Below are positions 1 through 7,219 of a stretch of 64,000 nt of DNA, in pieces. How positions within the stretch are numbered: the first letter of the stretch is position 1; the number at the start of each line of letters is the position of its first letter. Where the stretch lies: the NCBI RefSeq assembly GCF_028287845.1, contig NZ_JAQBOW010000108.1, positions 1-64,000 of the forward strand, given 5' to 3'. The notes beneath the pieces are model-generated. The model worked only from the letters and a program-made list of their open reading frames with translations, had not been told where the DNA came from and did no database searches. Made by a program: the position numbers and the translations under genes. Source of the DNA: Mucilaginibacter sp. Its GTDB lineage: Bacteria; Bacteroidota; Bacteroidia; Sphingobacteriales; Sphingobacteriaceae.

Positions 1-1115
1 ATGTCTGCTTTACACAACAGCATTAGTTCTTCAATATCATCGCCGGCCTCAAATAATAACCTGCGCACTGCCGAGTCTGTTACAATAGATTGCGACAATA
101 CTATTGGCCGCAAATGCAACTGAACCAGTTTTTGCACCAGTTTCATTTTTTCATTCAGCGGCAGTTTTAGCTGGGCAAATATTTTAGGCACCATGCGTGC
201 GCCCCGGTCCTCATGGCCATGAAACGTCCAGCCATGGCCGGCTTCAAAGCGTTTGGTGGCAGGTTTGGCAATGTCATGCAGTATTGCGGCCCAGCGTAGC
301 CAAAGGTCATCAGTCGTTTCGCAAATATTATCCAATACCTGCAAGGTATGGTAAAAATTGTCTTTATGTCCTTTACCATCAATATAATCAACACCATAAA
401 GTGCTACCATCTGCGGGAATATTTTATGCAACAGTCCGGTATCAAACAAATAATTAAAACCGATAGACGGTTTTGGCGATAATATGATCTTATTCAGTTC
501 GTCGGTAACGCGTTCTTGTGATACAATGCTAATACGATCAACATTATTTTTTATCGCATCTACAGCGATAGTATCAATTTTAAAATTCAACTGCGATGCA
601 AACCTGATGGCCCGCATCATCCTTAATGGATCATCAGAGAAAGTCTCGATAGGGTCGAGCGGTGTACGGATAAGTTTTGCTTCCAGATCCTTTATTCCGT
701 TAAAGGGATCTGTTAGCTGTCCAAACGCATCCGGATGCAAGGAAATAGCTAAAGCATTGATGGTAAAATCGCGGCGTTTCTGGTCGTCTTCTAAAGTGCC
801 GTTCTCTACAATTGGCTTGCGCGAATTTAAACGGTAGGATTCTTTACGCGCGCCAACAAATTCAACCTCAAGGTCCTGATATTTTAACGAGGCCGTGCCG
901 AAGTTTTTAAACACGGCCAGCTTTACTTTTAATTTTGCAGCTACAGCTTCGGCAAAGACAATGCCGTTGCCAATAATTACTATGTCTATATCTTTTGATG
1001 GTCGCTCTAAAAAGATATCGCGCACAAAACCGCCAATGGCATATACAGGCAAGTTTTGCTGGCCTGCAAGCTGCGATATAACGGTAAATACGTGATGTTT
1101 TAAATGTGCCTTCAT
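1..1115 (-). CDS. cca: CCA tRNA nucleotidyltransferase with HD domain, 3' end outside the window
   Basis: Adds or repairs the CCA end of tRNAs. The gene reads leftward from ATG at 1115 and runs off the left edge after 371 codons. Visible in order: the nucleotidyltransferase motif GGFVRD (residues 28-33) with the metal-binding pair DID (42-44), the RRDFTINAL motif (114-122), the DPLRMMRAIRFA segment (162-173) and an HD phosphohydrolase motif LHD (279-281) followed by FHGHE near residue 300. The nucleotidyltransferase plus HD layout fits the bacterial class II enzyme. It is preceded by an unusual repeat element (1159-1366) that separates it from the tsaC-like gene. The family is clear; CCA-adding versus a split CC/A-adding activity cannot be decided from sequence. 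Confidence 0.93.
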   Translation of the reverse strand, partial: MKAHLKHHVFTVISQLAGQQNLPVYAIGGFVRDIFLERPSKDIDIVIIGNGIVFAEAVAAKLKVKLAVFKNFGTASLKYQDLEVEFVGARKESYRLNSRKPIVENGTLEDDQKRRDFTINALAISLHPDAFGQLTDPFNGIKDLEAKLIRTPLDPIETFSDDPLRMMRAIRFASQLNFKIDTIAVDAIKNNVDRISIVSQERVTDELNKIILSPKPSIGFNYLFDTGLLHKIFPQMVALYGVDYIDGKGHKDNFYHTLQVLDNICETTDDLWLRWAAILHDIAKPATKRFEAGHGWTFHGHEDRGARMVPKIFAQLKLPLNEKMKLVQKLVQLHLRPIVLSQSIVTDSAVRRLLFEAGDDIEELMLLCKAD

Positions 1116-1384
1116 TATGTATCCTTTAAGGACGGGCAAAATTACAGAAATATGCCGCTTGTTTCACCGTGGGGTGAAACAAAATGAAACAAGTGAAACA
1201 AGATTTTGACTTAAAGTATTGTTTATGAGGTTGTTGCTAAAAAGTGATGAAACAAAATGTAACAACTTATTCGTCAGTAAAATTACACGTGGTGTTGATG
1301 TTTTTAATTGATAATCAAACAATTACAAATCGATGATTTTAGCGGTGATGAAACAAAATGAAACAATCATCGCCACCGTGTTAT
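1116..1384. other. Gene-free gap holding repeat element A
   Basis: 269 bases between the start of cca and the end of the tsaC-like gene. Apart from about 40 bases of cca leader it is filled by repeat element A (1159-1366), described separately. I see no ORF of note and no tRNA. Confidence 0.8.
1159..1366 (+). repeat. Dispersed noncoding element, copy A (inverted partner of 46442-46650)
   Basis: A 208-bp stretch that aligns along its whole length with the reverse complement of 46442-46650. It starts with a hairpin (arms 1159-1168 and 1173-1182, TTGTTTCACC / GGTGAAACAA, 4-nt loop). It then has three motif blocks built on AACAAAATGWAACAA (about 1178-1202, 1248-1265 and 1350-1366), separated by conserved spacers such as AACTTATTCGTCAGTA. 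The half-sites TGTTTCAC and GTGAAACA equal canonical parS half-sites but are 6 nt apart instead of adjacent. The function is unknown. A multi-site protein-binding element, a structured RNA or an immobile transposable relic are all possible. Confidence 0.85.
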
Positions 1385-1951
1385 TTAACGGCGTATAAAC
1401 TCGAATTGCCCGTTAGGCGACAGCTTCATAATAGTTGATGGATTTTTTATTTCCATACTGTGCTGGTCCACATCAACCACATAATCAACACCATCAATTA
1501 TCTCCTGGTCTATCTGCGAAAAGTATTGGGGCGATGGCTTGCCGCTGATATTGGCTGATGTAGATACTAATGGCTTCCGCAATCGTTGTATTAATCCCTG
1601 GCAAAAAGGATGATTTGATACCCTGATACCTATGCTGCCATCGCCCGCTATTAAAGCAGGCGAGATATTCCGCGCACCGGGAATTATTAGTGTTAGCGGG
1701 TTTTCGGCGTACTCTATAAGGCTATAAGCCAGTTCGGGTACCTCCAGCACGTAGCTTGCCAGCTTATTATCCGTATCCAGCAAAATAATCATGCTTTTAG
1801 CTTCGTCGCGTTGTTTAAGGCGATATATTTTTTGTACGGCTTCGGTATTTGCAGCATCGCAGCCTATACCCCAAATGGTATCAGTAGGGTAAAGGATAAT
1901 ACCGCCATCCTGCACAACTTTAAAAGCTTTAGCTACTTCGTCTCTAAGCAT
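1385..1951 (-). CDS. tsaC: L-threonylcarbamoyladenylate synthase (Sua5/YrdC/TsaC family)
   Basis: Makes threonylcarbamoyl-AMP from threonine, bicarbonate and ATP for the t6A37 modification of ANN-decoding tRNAs. The 188 residues are the single YrdC domain, without the extra C-terminal Sua5 domain. Visible motifs: PTDTIWGIG (22-30), the K46/R48 pair in RLKQR followed by KSM (52-54), and STSANISG (130-137), which together form the nucleotide and threonine site. Its start overlaps the last 8 bases of the GT9 gene upstream, so the two are translationally coupled. Repeat element A lies just past its stop codon. YciO-type paralogues look alike, but the preserved lysine/arginine/serine residues favour TsaC. 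Confidence 0.9.
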   Translation of the reverse strand: MLRDEVAKAFKVVQDGGIILYPTDTIWGIGCDAANTEAVQKIYRLKQRDEAKSMIILLDTDNKLASYVLEVPELAYSLIEYAENPLTLIIPGARNISPALIAGDGSIGIRVSNHPFCQGLIQRLRKPLVSTSANISGKPSPQYFSQIDQEIIDGVDYVVDVDQHSMEIKNPSTIMKLSPNGQFEFIRR

Positions 1952-2927
1952 GGTTTAAATATAAGCTCAACGCGTTAATAATTCTTTGTTCATCTAATAG
2001 TTCCATACACTTGGGTATGCCATACAGTTTACATTCATTGCGTACACAGGGTTCGCAATTTAACTGCCCCGCTCGTAGTACGGTTAATTTTTCTTTGTTG
2101 TAAGGCGCTGTATTATATTCATTACCTGCGCCAAATAACGCTATAACAGGTATGCCCAAACTATTACCTAAATGCGCCGGACCCGAATCTGTAGTCAGCA
2201 AAACTTTTGCGCCAGCCATTAAATTACTTAACGTGGCCAGCGTTGTTTTGCCGGTATAGTTTGCTACCCTGTCAACGTTTGCGGCGCCATCCAAAATCTG
2301 CTCTATAAAAACCGCGTCCTTTGGCGAGCCTATCAACCCAAAGTTTTTATCCGCAAAAGTGTTGGTTAATAAATTCAGCAAAGCTTTTCCTTTATCCAAA
2401 GGCATCCTTCGTGATTCCGCTTCCGAGTTAAAGTTTACCAGCACCAAATTATTAGGTTGTGCTACACCAGTATGCAGTTTTACTTGTTTGTGTGTAATTG
2501 GTTTTCCGGTAAACTGCTCTAATATGGCAAGGTATTCATCAACCCGGTGCGCGCTTAATGGCCTTTTGCAAACTTTGGTCAGCAAAAAGAAACCGCCTTC
2601 TTTACTGAAGCCAACACGCTGTTTGGCCCCAGTAGCTTTGCCCATTACGGCTGATGAAAGCGAATCGGGCAGAGTAAAGAACAGGTCGTAGTTTTCGGTA
2701 CGCAGGGTTTTGCCAAAACGATAAACACCGCCAAGCCCCTTATATTCCTGTTTTGAAAAGATGTGAATTTGGGTTAACCCTGGTATTAGTGATGCAATGG
2801 AGCTAAGCTCTTTTTTAATAATAACATCAATTTGCGCAGAGGGATAAAGCTGCTTAACCGTGGTGATGAAAGCCGTACTCATAACTACATCGCCAAGCCA
2901 GTTGGGCAGCCTTATTAATATCTTCAT
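1944..2927 (-). CDS. Glycosyltransferase family 9 (heptosyltransferase-like)
   Basis: A GT9 enzyme of the ADP-heptose:LPS heptosyltransferase type, expected to add a sugar to lipid A-core at the inner face of the inner membrane. The N-terminal Rossmann half has LGDVVMST (11-18), the usual acceptor-side motif. The C-terminal half has DSGPAHLGN (247-255), the nucleotide-sugar binding signature. A small cysteine group near the C terminus (C291, C294, C299, C307) resembles the metal-knuckle seen in some GT9 members. Length (327 aa) is normal. It overlaps the tsaC-like gene by 8 bases and lies downstream of dapD across a word-repeat gap. The exact sugar donor cannot be told. Confidence 0.85.
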   Translation of the reverse strand: MKILIRLPNWLGDVVMSTAFITTVKQLYPSAQIDVIIKKELSSIASLIPGLTQIHIFSKQEYKGLGGVYRFGKTLRTENYDLFFTLPDSLSSAVMGKATGAKQRVGFSKEGGFFLLTKVCKRPLSAHRVDEYLAILEQFTGKPITHKQVKLHTGVAQPNNLVLVNFNSEAESRRMPLDKGKALLNLLTNTFADKNFGLIGSPKDAVFIEQILDGAANVDRVANYTGKTTLATLSNLMAGAKVLLTTDSGPAHLGNSLGIPVIALFGAGNEYNTAPYNKEKLTVLRAGQLNCEPCVRNECKLYGIPKCMELLDEQRIINALSLYLNHA

Positions 2928-2930
2928 TAT

Positions 2931-3036
2931 CAGAGATTAGAGATTAAAGATTAGAGATTAGATGCAATGCATTAGAAGTAAGTGCTGCAAACTATGCTTA
3001 ACTAATCTCTAATATTTAACCTCTAATCTCTAAATT
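2931..3036. repeat. Word-repeat inverted gap (GATTAGA type)
   Basis: The gap between dapD and the GT9 gene holds several copies of AGATTAGAGATTA at 2934-2960 and the complementary TAATCTCTAAT / CCTCTAATCTCTAA at about 3000-3034, so the two flanks can pair around a ~40-nt middle. The same architecture recurs in other gaps of this window. It could act as a terminator or RNA-stability stem, but there is no T-run typical of an intrinsic terminator. Confidence 0.75.
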
Positions 3037-3852
3037 CTAAACAGCCACATTGTTTTCCCTCAAGGCATCATTTAACGATGTCTTTTTATCGGTTGATTCT
3101 TTGCGTTTGCCAATAATTAAAGCACAAGGAACCTGGAAATCACCGGCAGGGAATTTTTTAGTGTATGAACCCGGAATAACAACCGAACGTGCCGGTACGC
3201 GGCCCTTATACTCAACCGGGCTGCTGCCTGTAACGTCAATTATTTTGGTAGATGCGGTTAAAACTACGTTTGCACCTAAAACTACTTCAGTTTCTAAATG
3301 CACACCTTCTACCACTATGGCTCTTGAGCCTAAAAAGCAATTATCTTCTATAATAACCGGAGCAGCTTGTACGGGTTCTAAAACACCGCCAATACCTACG
3401 CCACCACTCAGGTGAACATGCTTGCCAATTTGCGCGCATGAACCTACAGTTGCCCAAGTATCAACCATAGTGCCTTCATCAACATAAGCGCCTATGTTTA
3501 CATAGCTTGGCATCAGAATAACTCCCTTTGCTATGTATGCGCCATAACGTGCCACAGCATGAGGCACAACACGTACGCCGGTTGCCTTATAGTCGGTTTT
3601 TAATTTCATTTTATCATGAAATACAAAAGGCCCAACCTTTATCTCTTCCATGGTACGGATAGGGAAATATAATATTACCGCTTTCTTTATCCAGTCGTTA
3701 GTGTGCCAGCGGGTGCCAATTAGTTCGGCAACGCGTATTTCGCCTTTGTCAAGTCGTTCAACAACGGTTTCAATGGCATCAGTATATTCGTTATAAGCTA
3801 ACAGGTTCCTGTCTTCCCAGGCCTGTTCAATTAATTTTTGTAGGTCTTGCAT
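3037..3852 (-). CDS. dapD: 2,3,4,5-tetrahydropyridine-2,6-dicarboxylate N-succinyltransferase
   Basis: Transfers succinyl from succinyl-CoA to tetrahydrodipicolinate, the committed acyl step of the diaminopimelate/lysine route, so it feeds both lysine and peptidoglycan. The 271-aa length is standard. The N-terminal third is helical. The middle is a left-handed beta helix with hexapeptide-type turns (GAYIAKGVILMPSYVNIG, then GTMVDTWATVGSCAQIG), including the MVDTWATVGS signature of DapD. The C-terminal part holds the CoA-binding extension. It is divergent from the S4-domain gene at 3975. No other dap gene is nearby. Confidence 0.95.
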   Translation of the reverse strand: MQDLQKLIEQAWEDRNLLAYNEYTDAIETVVERLDKGEIRVAELIGTRWHTNDWIKKAVILYFPIRTMEEIKVGPFVFHDKMKLKTDYKATGVRVVPHAVARYGAYIAKGVILMPSYVNIGAYVDEGTMVDTWATVGSCAQIGKHVHLSGGVGIGGVLEPVQAAPVIIEDNCFLGSRAIVVEGVHLETEVVLGANVVLTASTKIIDVTGSSPVEYKGRVPARSVVIPGSYTKKFPAGDFQVPCALIIGKRKESTDKKTSLNDALRENNVAV

Positions 3853-3954
3853 TGATAAATTTAAACTTTCGACAAATTAAAGGAATTTTAGGGAGATTTG
3901 TTTGTATAAGGATAATGTGGATGTAAATACTGATGCTATTTGAGAAATCATTTT

Positions 3955-3962
3955 TATTTTTG
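3955..3962 (+). promoter_or_regulatory. Candidate -7 box (TAnnTTTG) of the S4-domain gene
   Basis: TATTTTTG ends 12 nt before the ATG at 3975, matching the Bacteroidota -7 consensus. Its position inside the longer possible reading frame (from 3933) argues that the shorter start is the real one. No convincing -33 TTG at normal spacing was seen. Confidence 0.45.
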
Positions 3963-3974
3963 CTGAAGATTACC

Positions 3975-4382
3975 ATGCCCGAAAAAGAAAAACTTCGAAT
4001 AGATAAATACCTGTGGTCCATACGCCTGTTTAAAACGCGTACGCTGGCATCTGATGCCTGCAAGGCGGGGCGCGTAAAGCTGGAGGGTAACAACATCAAA
4101 CCATCGCACGAGGTTAAGCTGGGCGAAACCTACCAGGTATCAAAGGGCCCTGATCGTAAAATTATCAGGGTAACCGGTTTGTTAGAAAGCCGTACAGATG
4201 CAAAAACCGCCGTTGGCTATTATGAAGATATTACCCCGGTTGAGCAAACACCGGCATTTAAATCTATGTTTCACGCCCCGGTATTAAAACGCGACAGGGG
4301 CACGGGTCGCCCCACCAAAAGGGACAGGCGCGAGATAGATGATTTGCAGGATGGGTTTTTTATAAAGAAAAAGGAAGAGTAA
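3975..4382 (+). CDS. Small S4-domain RNA-binding protein (HslR/Hsp15-like)
   Basis: A 135-aa RNA-binding protein. The S4 domain spans roughly residues 7-65 (LRIDKYLWSIRLFKTRTLA, then a CKAGRVKLEG turn and a PSHEVKLGE strand). The tail is basic and likely disordered (RDRGTGRPTKRDRR). By family it resembles Hsp15 (HslR), which recycles stalled 50S subunits carrying peptidyl-tRNA, but many Bacteroidota S4 proteins of this size are uncharacterised. An upstream ATG at 3933 would add 14 residues, but these are hydrophobic and unlike the family, and the candidate promoter box lies inside that extension. It converges on engB. Confidence 0.85.
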   Translation: MPEKEKLRIDKYLWSIRLFKTRTLASDACKAGRVKLEGNNIKPSHEVKLGETYQVSKGPDRKIIRVTGLLESRTDAKTAVGYYEDITPVEQTPAFKSMFHAPVLKRDRGTGRPTKRDRREIDDLQDGFFIKKKEE

Positions 4383-4406
4383 TCATACAGCGCTTTGTTG
4401 TTTTTG

Positions 4407-5030
4407 TTAATCAAAGGCTTTAAATTCAGGCACCTCAAACGTCTGATTTATCCCTCCAACAAACCCTAATATTTCATCGCGGCCGCTGTGCAGCTCGGCG
4501 GATGTGATAAAGTATTGTGGTATTTCTTCAAATGTTTCTCCTAATGCTTTTTTAAATTTCGCAACATTTTGATCTGTTTTTACGCCCGATTGTTTATCGG
4601 CCTTAGTAAATACCAACACAAACGACAGGCCCTTTTCGCCCAGCCAGTTACAAAATTCCAGGTCTATTTTTTGTGGTTCGAGGCGGCTGTCTATCAGTAC
4701 CATTACGCATTGCAGACTTTCGCGCTTATCTAAATATTGTTGTATAAACTTGTTCCAGTCGGCTTTTTTGGTTTTTGACGCGCGTGCATAACCATAGCCG
4801 GGCAGATCCACAATATACCAGTTATCGTTTACCAAAAAATGGTTTATCAGCTGGGTTTTACCTGGTGTTTGCGATGTTTTAGCCAATCCTTTTTTAGCCA
4901 CCAGCATATTTATTAACGAAGATTTACCCACATTAGAGCGGCCAATAAAAGCATACTCGGGCTTTACCGGTGGCGGAAGCTTTGAAATTTGGGTGTTGCT
5001 GCAAATAAATTCGGCTGATTTTATGATCAT
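4407..5030 (-). CDS. engB: Ribosome biogenesis GTPase EngB (YsxC/YihA)
   Basis: Essential small GTPase of the TrmE-Era-EngA superfamily that helps assemble the large ribosomal subunit. All G motifs are present: G1 GRSNVGKSS (30-38), G2 threonine in TPGKTQ (55-60), G3 DLPG (75-78), G4 TKAD (142-145) and G5 SA (177-178). The 207-aa length fits a stand-alone GTP-binding domain with short ends. The gap upstream (5040-5185) is a word-repeat region, so it is probably transcribed alone. There is no sign of damage. Confidence 0.96.
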   Translation of the reverse strand: MIIKSAEFICSNTQISKLPPPVKPEYAFIGRSNVGKSSLINMLVAKKGLAKTSQTPGKTQLINHFLVNDNWYIVDLPGYGYARASKTKKADWNKFIQQYLDKRESLQCVMVLIDSRLEPQKIDLEFCNWLGEKGLSFVLVFTKADKQSGVKTDQNVAKFKKALGETFEEIPQYFITSAELHSGRDEILGFVGGINQTFEVPEFKAFD

Positions 5031-5039
5031 GGGGGCAAA

Positions 5040-5185
5040 GATAGTGATTAGAGATTAGTTGATTAGAGATTGGTTATTAAAGATTAAAGAAACATAATGT
5101 TAAGTGACCCGTCTCTTTTGACAGTTCTATTATAATTTTAACCAGCCTAATCTCCAATTAACTAATCTCTAATTACTAATTTCGT
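5040..5185. repeat. Word-repeat inverted gap (GATTAGAGATT type)
   Basis: Between divergent engB and the VOC gene. The left side has GATTAGAGATTAGTTGATTA and relatives (5046-5088). The right side has the complement, CTAATCTCC...CTAATCTCTAATTAC (5150-5180). The middle holds GTGACCCGTCTCTTTTGAC with no obvious function. The layout matches the gap at 2931-3036. Confidence 0.7.
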
Positions 5186-5187
5186 AA

Positions 5188-5676
5188 ATGAGCGATTATA
5201 AAATACCCGCGCAAACCCGCATAGGGCATGTGCATTTAAAGGTGAGCGATATACAAAAATCATTAGATTTTTACTGCGGATTGCTGGGTTTCGAGAAAAT
5301 GGTTATGTATGGCGAGCAGGCGGCATTTATATCAGCCGGGGGCTACCATCATCATATCGGACTAAATACCTGGCAAAGCAAGGGCGCGCCGCCAGCGCCC
5401 GAGTATGCGCCCGGATTGTTCCATATCGCTATATTATACCATGAACGCAAGGACCTTGCCGTAATTTTGCAACGATTGATAGATGCCAAATATGAAATAA
5501 CCGGCGCGTCGGACCACGGCGTGTCAGAAGCTATTTATTTGGATGACCCGGACCGCAACGGTGTTGAACTATACTGGGATCGTCCCCGCGAGGAATGGCC
5601 GAAAGATGAAAATGGCGATTTAACCATGTATACCCGCAGGTTGGATATTGAAGGATTATTGGCGTTGGCCAAATAA
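5188..5676 (+). CDS. VOC (glyoxalase/dioxygenase superfamily) protein
   Basis: A 162-aa vicinal-oxygen-chelate fold protein. The first beta-alpha-beta module starts at GHVHLKVSDIQKSLDFY (residues 13-29), with the first metal-ligand histidine in GHVHLKV. The second module ends with GVELYWDRP, carrying the glutamate ligand; a histidine in FHIAILYHER lies between. The HHH cluster in GGYHHHIG lies in the first module. This resembles the extradiol dioxygenase-like (CatE-type) branch more than glyoxalase I, but the substrate is not readable. It is followed after 16 nt by a GNAT gene that appears to have its own promoter box. Confidence 0.8.
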   Translation: MSDYKIPAQTRIGHVHLKVSDIQKSLDFYCGLLGFEKMVMYGEQAAFISAGGYHHHIGLNTWQSKGAPPAPEYAPGLFHIAILYHERKDLAVILQRLIDAKYEITGASDHGVSEAIYLDDPDRNGVELYWDRPREEWPKDENGDLTMYTRRLDIEGLLALAK

Positions 5677-5677
5677 T

Positions 5678-5685
5678 TATCTTTG
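5678..5685 (+). promoter_or_regulatory. Candidate -7 box (TATCTTTG) of the GNAT gene
   Basis: TATCTTTG matches TAnnTTTG. A TTG at 5659-5661 lies 16 nt upstream as a possible -33 element. The box ends 7 nt before ATG 5693, so transcription would start almost at the start codon. Confidence 0.5.
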
Positions 5686-5692
5686 TCAAATT

Positions 5693-6178
5693 ATGACAGC
5701 TTTTTTAAGACCAGTTCAATTTAAAGATAATGTTGAACTGGCCCGTATTATCCGCGACGTTTTTGAAGAATTTGACGCGCCTAAGGAGGGCTCGGTTTAT
5801 TCAGACGATCAAACCGATCATTTATTTGAATTATTTAACGATACACCCGGCAGTTGCTATTTTGTAGCCGAAGAGAATGGTGTATTATTAGGCGGTTGCG
5901 GAGTTTTCCCTACAGAAGGTTTGCCCAATGGTTATGCCGAATTAGTGAAGCTTTACTTATCAGCAGCTACCCGCGGCAAAGGCATTGGTAAAATACTGAT
6001 GGAAAAATGTTTTGAGGCAGCTACAGGATTAGGGTATACCCACTTGTACCTGGAATCTTTTCCTCAATTTGCTAAAGCGGTAAGTATGTATGAGGGAATG
6101 GGTTGTATAAGAATAGATCAGCCGTTGGGTAACTCCGGGCATTTTGCCTGTACCATTTGGTTGGTGAAGGAGTTGTAG
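5693..6178 (+). CDS. GNAT family N-acetyltransferase
   Basis: A single GNAT domain of 161 aa. The acetyl-CoA pyrophosphate-binding loop is visible as RGKGIGKILM, preceded by the beta-4 strand ELVKLYLSAATRG and followed by LYLESFPQFAKAVSMYEGMG, the usual C-terminal strand-helix in which the product is released. ATG 5693 is preferred over 5648 because the longer version would run back into the VOC gene and the -7 box lies between. The GNAT fold does not reveal the acceptor; amino-acid or small-amine acetylation is typical. A MITE-like repeat (6232-6358) follows the stop codon. Confidence 0.85.
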   Translation: MTAFLRPVQFKDNVELARIIRDVFEEFDAPKEGSVYSDDQTDHLFELFNDTPGSCYFVAEENGVLLGGCGVFPTEGLPNGYAELVKLYLSAATRGKGIGKILMEKCFEAATGLGYTHLYLESFPQFAKAVSMYEGMGCIRIDQPLGNSGHFACTIWLVKEL

Positions 6179-6231
6179 TGACCACTTATAGCGCAGTCAA
6201 ACTATAAGGGCAAACACGTTAATTTTCTTAG

Positions 6232-6358
6232 CCCTCTTTCCGCGCAGCGAAGAGAGAATCGCCGCCGTGCATTGGCGTTAATGTCGCTTTATTAGTACTC
6301 ACCCGATCATCGCTAAGTCACTCGATCACCCTCTCGTCCGCAAGCGGTAAAGAGGGTT
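6232..6358 (+). repeat. MITE-like element, copy 1
   Basis: A 127-bp element with inverted ends (CCCTCTTTCCGC...GCGGTAAAGAGGGTT). It aligns with the reverse complement of 40383-40544: shared blocks are TGCATTGGCG, TACTCACCC, CATCGCTA and the right end CACCCTCTC-TCCGCAAGCGG. It lacks part of the left interior of copy 2. It has no ORF. It lies between the GNAT gene and menG. Confidence 0.8.
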
Positions 6359-6433
6359 GGGGTGGTGGTTTTTATTTTAATCCGTTTGCCTTAATCAAAC
6401 TATCAACTTAATCAATGGTTCATACAAATAAAT

Positions 6434-6441
6434 TATCTTTG
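6434..6441 (+). promoter_or_regulatory. Candidate -7 box (TATCTTTG) of menG
   Basis: TATCTTTG ends 10 nt before the menG ATG at 6452. It matches the Bacteroidota -7 consensus; no clear -33 TTG was seen. Confidence 0.45.
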
Positions 6442-6451
6442 CCCTTACAAT

Positions 6452-7183
6452 ATGAGCAAAACCATCACCCCGTACCACAATAACCAGGGCACCAAGAAAG
6501 AGCAGGTGGCCGATATGTTTAACAATATATCAAAAACATATGATTTCCTGAACCATTTCATGTCGTTGGGTATTGATATTATCTGGCGAAAAAAGGCTAT
6601 CAATGAGTTAAAGAAAGATCAGCCTAAACTGATACTGGATGTAGCTACCGGTACCGGCGATTTTGCTTTCGAGGCCTTATCCATACTAAAACCCGAAAAA
6701 ATTATTGGCGTTGATATTTCGCAGGGGATGCTTGACATCGCCAAACAAAAAATAGCTAAGCGTAATTTAGGCGATAAATTTGAAGTTAAACTGGGCGACT
6801 CTGAAAAACTGCCTTTTGAAGCCGATGGGTTTGACGCGGTAACCGTTGCTTACGGTGTGCGTAATTTTGAAAATTTAGAATTGGGCCTTGCCGATATTAA
6901 CCGTGTTTTAAAACCGGGGGGTAAAGCCGTGGTGCTTGAGTTTTCTAAACCCAAAGTTTTCCCGGTAAAACAGTTATATAAGTTTTACTTTAATTATATA
7001 ACCCCCGGTATTGGCAAGCTTTTTTCTAAAGATTCAAGAGCTTACTCTTATTTGCCCGAGTCGGTAGCTGCTTTTCCGGATGGGAAAGACTTTATTGCCT
7101 TAATGGATAGGGTGGGCTTTAAACATACCAAATGCAGGCCTTTAGCGTTTGGTATCTGTTCAATATATACAGGCGTTAAATGA
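6452..7183 (+). CDS. menG: Demethylmenaquinone methyltransferase
   Basis: SAM-dependent C-methyltransferase for the last step of menaquinone synthesis (UbiE/MenG family, 243 aa). The SAM motif I LDVATGTGD is at residues 62-70. The family signatures DMFNNISKTYDFLNHFMSLG (21-40) and RVLKPGGKAVVLEFSKP are intact. Because this lineage respires with menaquinone, MenG is a safer name than UbiE. porT follows immediately. A 27-bp tandem duplication now separates the two, whereas one copy alone would give an ATGA stop/start overlap (see findings). Confidence 0.95.
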   Translation: MSKTITPYHNNQGTKKEQVADMFNNISKTYDFLNHFMSLGIDIIWRKKAINELKKDQPKLILDVATGTGDFAFEALSILKPEKIIGVDISQGMLDIAKQKIAKRNLGDKFEVKLGDSEKLPFEADGFDAVTVAYGVRNFENLELGLADINRVLKPGGKAVVLEFSKPKVFPVKQLYKFYFNYITPGIGKLFSKDSRAYSYLPESVAAFPDGKDFIALMDRVGFKHTKCRPLAFGICSIYTGVK

Positions 7184-7219
7184 TAAACTGCATATACAGG
7201 CGTTAAATGAATAAACTGC
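7165..7219 (+). repeat. 27/28-bp tandem duplication across the menG-porT junction
   Basis: The sequence beginning ATATACAGGCGTTAAATGA occurs at 7165-7191 and again at 7192-7219, differing by one inserted A. The first copy contains the menG stop codon and the second contains the porT start codon. Confidence 0.95.

Noticed and set aside
1159-1366. Iteron array of a plasmid replication origin
   Set aside because: No rep gene beside it, a second copy is 45 kb away, and both lie among chromosomal core genes.
3933-3974. Earlier start of the S4 protein
   Set aside because: Adds hydrophobic residues unlike the family, and the promoter box lies within.
7165-7219. Frameshift in menG at its end
   Set aside because: MenG keeps its normal length and C terminus; the change is a tandem duplication outside the coding part.
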